Of a stretch of 10,035 nucleotides of DNA, positions 7,078 through 10,035 are shown one piece after another. Position numbers and translations under genes: made by a program. Position 1 is the first letter of the stretch. The number at the start of each line of letters is the position of its first letter. Below the pieces are notes generated by a model, which worked only from the letters and a program-made list of their open reading frames with translations, made no database searches and was not told the DNA's origin. The stretch is from Cyanobacteriota bacterium (GTDB lineage Bacteria; Cyanobacteriota; Cyanobacteriia; Phormidesmidales; Phormidesmidaceae). The DNA lies in assembly GCA_027619675.1 (NCBI GenBank), contig JAQCHG010000026.1, forward strand, positions 1-10,035, written 5' to 3'.

Positions 7078-7953
7078 CTAATGCTCTGGGACGTACAGGA
7101 CGGGGTGCCAGCTCTGGCGCAAAATTTCGCGGGTGAGGCTGGGGGCTGACCACCGCAGTAGCCCACTGGTGTTGCCGGGGCAGGCGGCGATCGCCGCAAT
7201 GTCGTACCGCTCGGCGGCCAACAGGATTTCCGCTAGGGGATCTCCTTCCTTCACCAGGGTATCCACCTGAATCCCTTGCTCTCGCAGCCCTTGACTGAGG
7301 TCATCCAACTGGGCCTTGGCGGTTTCGAGGGGGCGATCGCCGCGCAGTTCTTCGCGAATGCTGTCGTCGATCACCCACACCGCTAAGCACCGCTCTAAAA
7401 CCCGATTTTCTTGGCCCGCCAGGTTATTTTTCAGATTGATAATCAGGCGCTTGGCACTGTCGCTGCCGTCGTAGGGAATCAGCAGGTAGCGGAACAAATT
7501 GCGGCAGCGCAGGCTGAGTTCTTCGGAGGTGTAGGTGGACACCAGTTGGGGCCGCAGGGTCAGCAGGGGAATGGGGGTGCGTTCCACCAGCCCCATGGTG
7601 GTGCTGCCAAAGAGCTTTTCGCTTAGCAGACTACGGGTGGGCATCCCCAGCACCATGACATCGATGCTGCGCTCTTGAATGGTGCGGAGAATGTTGTCGC
7701 TGGGGCGACCGGAGGTGACCAACACATCCACCTCAGCCCCGTCGGGGGCGGTATCTAGGAGGCTCTGGAGGCGATCGCGGGCGGCGGCGATGGCCTCTTC
7801 ATCCACCCGAGGAATGCTGCGATCGCTCTGGACCGCCACATTATGAAAAAACGTGATGTGCCGCAGCCCCCCTGCCACCAGACTTGGCATCACCTGCGCC
7901 AAACGATATAAGCCGTCTGAAAAATCAGTACAAATCAGAGCACGCTGAAACAT
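7078..7953 (-). CDS. Universal stress protein, tandem Usp domains
   Basis: This 291-residue protein consists of two Usp domains. Domain 1 (about residues 2-133) begins FQRALICTDFSD and ends with GMPTRSLLSEKLFGSTT (103-119). It keeps the ATP-binding spacing G-x2-x-x9-G-S but has Thr106 where the second Gly is usual. The domain closes with TPIPLLTLRP. Domain 2 (about 152-288) starts RYLLIPYDGSDSAKRLI and ends WHPVLYVP. Its phosphate-binding loop (CPGNTSGLLRWSAPS) is degenerate, so only the first domain is likely to bind nucleotide. Such tandem proteins are cytosolic and usually linked to stress or energy status; no specific partner is evident. ATG 7951-7953 has AGGAAG 11 nt upstream. The gene stands alone between two gaps of more than 400 bp. 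Confidence 0.9.
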   Translation of the reverse strand: MFQRALICTDFSDGLYRLAQVMPSLVAGGLRHITFFHNVAVQSDRSIPRVDEEAIAAARDRLQSLLDTAPDGAEVDVLVTSGRPSDNILRTIQERSIDVMVLGMPTRSLLSEKLFGSTTMGLVERTPIPLLTLRPQLVSTYTSEELSLRCRNLFRYLLIPYDGSDSAKRLIINLKNNLAGQENRVLERCLAVWVIDDSIREELRGDRPLETAKAQLDDLSQGLREQGIQVDTLVKEGDPLAEILLAAERYDIAAIAACPGNTSGLLRWSAPSLTREILRQSWHPVLYVPEH

Positions 7954-8241
7954 GGCAGGTGGCGCTTCCTATGGGCAATGGCGTCCCTATCATGATGCAT
8001 GGTGTGGGGGTGCAGCAAACCCCCTTGGTAGGATCTCTACACCATGATTGGGCACGGCTTTTTTTGGATATCGTTAATCCAGTCGCGATCAAGGCTGACC
8101 CAATCGTCCCGGTGCAGAATGGGCGATCGCTGCGGAGATATCGGGCAATGGAATTGTGAAGGGGGCAGGCCCTGCACCGAAACGCTGGCGGTCAGGCGTG
8201 TCCCATGGAGGCTTTAAAGGAACTGCAATTAGAGAGTTCAA

Positions 8242-8288
8242 TCACGCCAAACTTCAACATCGTTGGCGGTTGTAGACAATCGGCGTGA
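8242..8288. repeat. Inverted repeat able to form a three-way junction
   Basis: TCACGCC (8242-8248) pairs perfectly with GGCGTGA (8282-8288). Between them, CAAC/GTTG and TTGT/ACAA can each form a short inner hairpin, giving a cloverleaf-like outline. It lies downstream of nblA on the - strand. It could be part of the nblA 3' region or a small RNA, but no matching family was recognised. The inner stems are only 4 bp, so chance is a real alternative. Confidence 0.3.
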
Positions 8289-8294
8289 CCTGAA

Positions 8295-8366
8295 ATAAAA
8301 AGTAGTCGCCCCAGCATCCCCAGCTCACTTCTCGCGGAATCAAGCAAGAGAGGGAGGTCACTACTT
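8295..8366 (-). terminator. Candidate terminator of nblA
   Basis: On the - strand, AAGTAGT (8366-8360) pairs with ACTACTT (8306-8300) and is followed by a T-run (TTTTTAT, 8300-8294). The loop is large, about 53 nt, and contains further G-rich/C-rich partial pairing (GGGA with CCCC). It begins 26 bp past the nblA stop. The T-run and location support termination; the long loop weakens the case. Confidence 0.4.
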
Positions 8367-8392
8367 CCATTTGAGGGTTTACATCCTTAGCA

Positions 8393-8587
8393 CTAAGCGG
8401 TTTGGGGCGGTTCTAGCCCCCATTCGTGCTTGAGGAAGTGCTTGTACATGGTTTCCCGAACCATCATCTGTTCGTAGAGCTTGACGAGGAAGTCTTGGGC
8501 CTGTTCGCGGCTCATTTTCTGAACCTGCGTTTCAAAGGACCGCAAACTAAACTGCTGCTCTAGAGAGAGAGACATGGGATCGTTCAT
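8393..8587 (-). CDS. nblA: Phycobilisome degradation protein NblA
   Basis: NblA is a small helical protein. It forms dimers, docks on phycobiliproteins and recruits a Clp protease so that phycobilisomes are dismantled under nitrogen or sulfur starvation. The 64-residue sequence carries the family core SLEQQFSLRSFETQVQKMS (residues 8-26), EQAQDFLVKLYEQMMVRETM (28-47) and the C-terminal FLKHEWGLEP (51-60). The leucine/lysine-rich C-terminus is the part known to bind phycobiliprotein subunits. The frame is open three codons further to a GTG at 8596. ATG 8587 is chosen because a good AAGGTGGAG precedes it by 8 nt and overlaps the GTG. Its presence implies the organism makes phycobilisomes. The gene is monocistronic and follows a 404-bp gap with its own promoter region. 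Confidence 0.95.
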   Translation of the reverse strand: MNDPMSLSLEQQFSLRSFETQVQKMSREQAQDFLVKLYEQMMVRETMYKHFLKHEWGLEPPQTA

Positions 8588-8595
8588 AACACTCA

Positions 8596-8604
8596 CTCCA
8601 CCTT
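8596..8604 (-). promoter_or_regulatory. Shine-Dalgarno sequence that sets the nblA start
   Basis: AAGGTGGAG (- strand, 8604-8596) is 8 nt from ATG 8587. It overlaps the alternative in-frame GTG at 8596, which therefore cannot be the main start. Confidence 0.75.
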
Positions 8605-8731
8605 GAGAGACAACGGGTAGCGGCTACCTGGGGGCTCAAGCCCTGCCCATAGGGGCGATCGCGCCGTTACCCTGGGTCCCACCGCAGGTTCAGCAACCGG
8701 GGTCACTAAACCTAGCGGCGTGACTATGGCA

Positions 8732-8773
8732 ATAATCTTACAAAGTATTTCAAGTGTTTGACAAATTTGCTAC
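8732..8773 (-). promoter_or_regulatory. Candidate nblA promoter with NtcA-like and HLR1-like motifs
   Basis: On the - strand GTA-N8-GTC (8773-8760) departs at two bases from the NtcA consensus GTA-N8-TAC. A TAAGAT box (TA-N3-T) follows 19 nt later, near the 20-24 nt spacing of NtcA-activated promoters. The + strand of the same stretch has CTTACAAA (8737-8744) followed at 2-nt intervals by two weaker copies, ATTTCAAG and TTTGACAA. This is reminiscent of the tandem HLR1 site bound by RpaB. nblA genes are known nitrogen- and light-stress targets, so either is plausible. Both matches are imperfect, and no start site is known. Confidence 0.4.
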
Positions 8774-8906
8774 TTTTGCGGATTTAATTTCGTTTTGCCC
8801 TCATCAAGGCCGCCTCTGGCCAGGACAGCCCCCTTGGCAAGGTTGCTGGAGCGTCGCGACTAGGCGCAGATTGCCCAATTGCTTGCCGTTGTACCAAAGG
8901 TGAATG

Positions 8907-8952
8907 AGTAAAAATGCTCATTGCCAACACTCGTCGAGGGTTGGCAATGGGC
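8907..8952 (-). terminator. Intrinsic terminator of trpG
   Basis: On the - strand GCCCATTGCCAAC (8952-8940) pairs with GTTGGCAATGAGC (8928-8916), 13 bp with one G-U pair. It has an 11-base loop and is followed by ATTTTTAC. It starts 39 bp past the trpG stop. This is a textbook Rho-independent terminator closing the dgkA-trpG transcript. Confidence 0.85.
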
Positions 8953-8991
8953 ATGGGGAGATCTGGATGGGGGGGATACCAGTGCGGGCGG

Positions 8992-9615
8992 CTACGCCGG
9001 GATGGGCACTGGGGCCGATAGGTCCGCCAAAAAATTGCCGAGAATCTGTTTGCCAGCGGTGGTGAGGACACTCTCTGGGTGGAACTGCACCCCTTGAATG
9101 TGGGGATAGTCGCGGTGGCGCACCCCCATAATGATGTTGCCGTTAACGCTGTCCTCTACCCAGGCGGTGACCGTGAGGCACTCGGGGCAACTATCGGGGG
9201 CAATCACAAGGCTGTGGTAGCGGGTGGCCAGGAAGGGATTTTCTAAACCCTGAAATACCCCTTGGCCCTGGTGGTGGATGGGGGAGGTTTTGCCGTGCAT
9301 CAAGGAGGGGGCGGAGACGATGCGGCCCCCAAACACTTGGCCGATGCTCTGGTGCCCGAGGCAAACCCCTAGAATCGGCACCGTTGGCCCCAGGGTCCGA
9401 ATCAGATCGAGGGAAATGCCGGCATCCTCTGGGCGGCCAGGGCCGGGGGAAATGACGACGCCAGCGGGGTTGAGGGCCGCCACCTGGTCTACAGAAATTT
9501 GGTCATTGCGGTAGACCTGGATGGCTTGGGCCACCGGGTAGGTCTGACCCAGCTCCCCCAGGTATTGCACCAGGTTGTAGGTAAAGCTGTCGTAGTTGTC
9601 GATTACAACAATCAT
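8992..9615 (-). CDS. trpG: Glutamine amidotransferase, anthranilate / aminodeoxychorismate synthase component II
   Basis: This 207-residue class I glutamine amidotransferase releases ammonia from glutamine for a chorismate-using partner (TrpE and/or PabB). It opens MIVVIDNYDSFTYNLVQYLG and has SPGPGRPEDAG (56-66), nucleophile C85 in GVCLGHQS, HGK (107-109), YHSLV (133-137), and the H179/E181 pair in FHPESVLT. All three catalytic residues are intact. Sequence alone does not separate TrpG from PabA; many bacteria use one such subunit for both tryptophan and folate. No trpE or pabB is nearby. ATG 9615 follows the dgkA stop by 13 bp, and that gap is mostly a HIP1 octamer, so no Shine-Dalgarno sequence is visible. 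Coupling to dgkA translation is likely. Confidence 0.93.
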   Translation of the reverse strand: MIVVIDNYDSFTYNLVQYLGELGQTYPVAQAIQVYRNDQISVDQVAALNPAGVVISPGPGRPEDAGISLDLIRTLGPTVPILGVCLGHQSIGQVFGGRIVSAPSLMHGKTSPIHHQGQGVFQGLENPFLATRYHSLVIAPDSCPECLTVTAWVEDSVNGNIIMGVRHRDYPHIQGVQFHPESVLTTAGKQILGNFLADLSAPVPIPA

Positions 9616-9616
9616 G

Positions 9617-9624
9617 GCGATCGC
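9617..9624. repeat. HIP1 octamer in the dgkA-trpG junction
   Basis: GCGATCGC occupies most of the 13-bp space between the dgkA stop and the trpG ATG, ending one base before the start codon where a ribosome-binding sequence is normally found. Confidence 0.85.
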
Positions 9625-9628
9625 CCGG

Positions 9629-10035
9629 TTATTTCTGGGTCCAAAAGAGCAAGGTCCACAATGGCGGAACTAACAGCAGCCCGCCCACCCACACCGCCGC
9701 GATCGCCGCCACTAACACCGCCGCTGCCGCGCAGTCCTTAGCGATTTTGGCGAGCTCGTGGTAGGTCTGCTGTACCGTCAAATCCACCACCGCCTCTAGG
9801 GCTGTGTTGATTAACTCTAGCGTGAGCACCGCGCCGCAGGTGAGCCCCAGCACCGCAATCTGCACGGCGGGCAACCGTAGGGCTAGCCCCAGGGTCAGGG
9901 CCACAACACTAATCACCGTGTGAATGCGAAAGTTGCGCTGGGTGCGAAAGGCGTAGGTGAGCCCCTGACCGGCATAGCGAAAACTCACCCAAAGATTGGT
10001 GGCCACTTGCCACGCATATTGCCGATCGGGGGACT
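9629..10035 (-). CDS. dgkA: Diacylglycerol kinase / undecaprenol kinase family membrane protein (5' end outside window)
   Basis: Small integral-membrane kinase that phosphorylates diacylglycerol or undecaprenol. A GTG at 10006 could give 125 residues, but the frame stays open to the window edge. The codons before it (SPDRQYAWQ) continue smoothly into VATNLWVSFRYA, so the real start is probably further upstream and the entry is treated as partial. Numbered from the GTG: an amphipathic N-terminal helix with RTQRNFRIH (21-29), three membrane segments (about 29-46, 48-70, 91-117), and the active-site signature ELINTALEAVVDL (64-76). Within the signature, E64, N67, E71 and D75 line up with E69, N72, E76 and D80 of E. 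coli DgkA. AKIAKDCAAAAVL (87-99) is also conserved. Substrate preference cannot be told. It is adjacent to trpG in the same direction and probably co-transcribed. Confidence 0.9.
   Translation of the reverse strand, partial: SPDRQYAWQVATNLWVSFRYAGQGLTYAFRTQRNFRIHTVISVVALTLGLALRLPAVQIAVLGLTCGAVLTLELINTALEAVVDLTVQQTYHELAKIAKDCAAAAVLVAAIAAVWVGGLLLVPPLWTLLFWTQK

Larger units (their letters stand above)
7954..8392. other. 439-bp gap between usp and nblA with several inverted repeats
   Basis: No convincing gene was found. A + strand open frame running 7884-8159 begins inside usp antisense and looks spurious. The gap contains CATGGTGT (7998-8005) pairing with ACACCATG (8039-8046) around an inner GGGGG/CCCCC hairpin, one HIP1 octamer at 8123-8130, the TCACGCC/GGCGTGA element at 8242-8288, and the nblA terminator candidate at 8295-8366. 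A - strand promoter for usp is expected here. A TTGATC...TATCCA pair (16-nt spacer, about 8070-8095) is too weak to annotate as such. Confidence 0.45.
8588..8991. other. 404-bp gap between nblA and trpG: leader, promoter region and trpG terminator
   Basis: No gene was found. A - strand open frame (8784-9071) overlaps the end of trpG in another frame and shows no family features. From right to left in the direction of transcription the gap holds the trpG terminator (8907-8952), an AT-rich stretch with regulator-like motifs (about 8730-8795), and then a GC-rich leader of about 130 nt to nblA that includes one HIP1 octamer (8655-8662). Confidence 0.6.

Noticed and set aside
8059..8065. T7 run after the 7998-8046 inverted repeat as a + strand terminator
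   Set aside because: The run is 12 nt from the stem, and no + strand gene lies upstream for it to terminate.
7884..8159. 91-codon + strand open frame running from usp antisense into the gap
   Set aside because: It starts within the antisense of usp, has no ribosome-binding sequence and no family features.
8784..9071. 95-codon - strand open frame over the trpG 3' end and terminator
   Set aside because: It overlaps trpG in another frame, runs through a strong terminator, and has an Arg/Pro/Ser-rich chance composition.
1..10035. CRISPR array, insertion sequence, defence island or phage genes
   Set aside because: No regularly spaced direct repeats, transposase, integrase or phage motifs were seen. 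All genes are recognisable housekeeping or stress genes.

Overview
The window comes from a phycobilisome-bearing cyanobacterium. The HIP1 octamer GCGATCGC occurs at least 18 times in 10 kb. An nblA gene is present, whose only known job is phycobilisome turnover. The rplO-secY-adk-infA order is the cyanobacterial form of the spc operon. The moderately GC-rich composition and the gene set do not allow a safe genus call. No CRISPR array, insertion sequence, tRNA or rRNA was seen.

Layout. Positions 1-2991 are on the + strand: the 3' end of rpsE, then rplO, secY, adk and infA (the spc ribosomal-protein/translocon operon). The operon stops after infA. The rpmJ, rpsM, rpsK and rpoA genes that usually follow are not in this window. 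Everything from 3163 to the right edge is on the - strand. Reading in the direction of transcription (right to left) it contains: dgkA (5' end outside the window) and trpG, probably one transcript ending in a strong intrinsic terminator at 8907-8952; nblA, with its own promoter region; a tandem-domain universal stress protein; a Get3/ArsA-like ATPase with a C-terminal HSP20-like domain; and the overlapping pair dgcA-dgcN (dipeptide/N-acetyl-glutamate epimerase and DUF1611 protein). The + and - blocks converge at about 2992-3162, where there is a dispersed palindromic repeat and a long hairpin.

Functional themes. The left block is translation and secretion housekeeping (S5, L15, SecY, Adk, IF-1). 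dgcA and dgcN form a translationally coupled pair that probably handles D-glutamate or muropeptide-derived L-Ala-D-Glu. The ArsA-like ATPase, the Usp protein and NblA are stand-alone genes of stress or maintenance type. TrpG supplies ammonia for anthranilate and/or aminodeoxychorismate synthesis. DgkA phosphorylates a membrane lipid alcohol.

Non-coding DNA. The most informative gaps are: the 109-nt rplO-secY spacer, which folds into a hairpin; the 446-bp gap before the ArsA-like gene, with mutually exclusive hairpins; the 439-bp usp-nblA gap, with several inverted repeats; and the nblA promoter region, with NtcA-like and HLR1-like sequences. No clearly new multi-gene system is visible. The best leads are the operon break after infA, the dgcA-dgcN pair in a cyanobacterium, and the structured intergenic elements.
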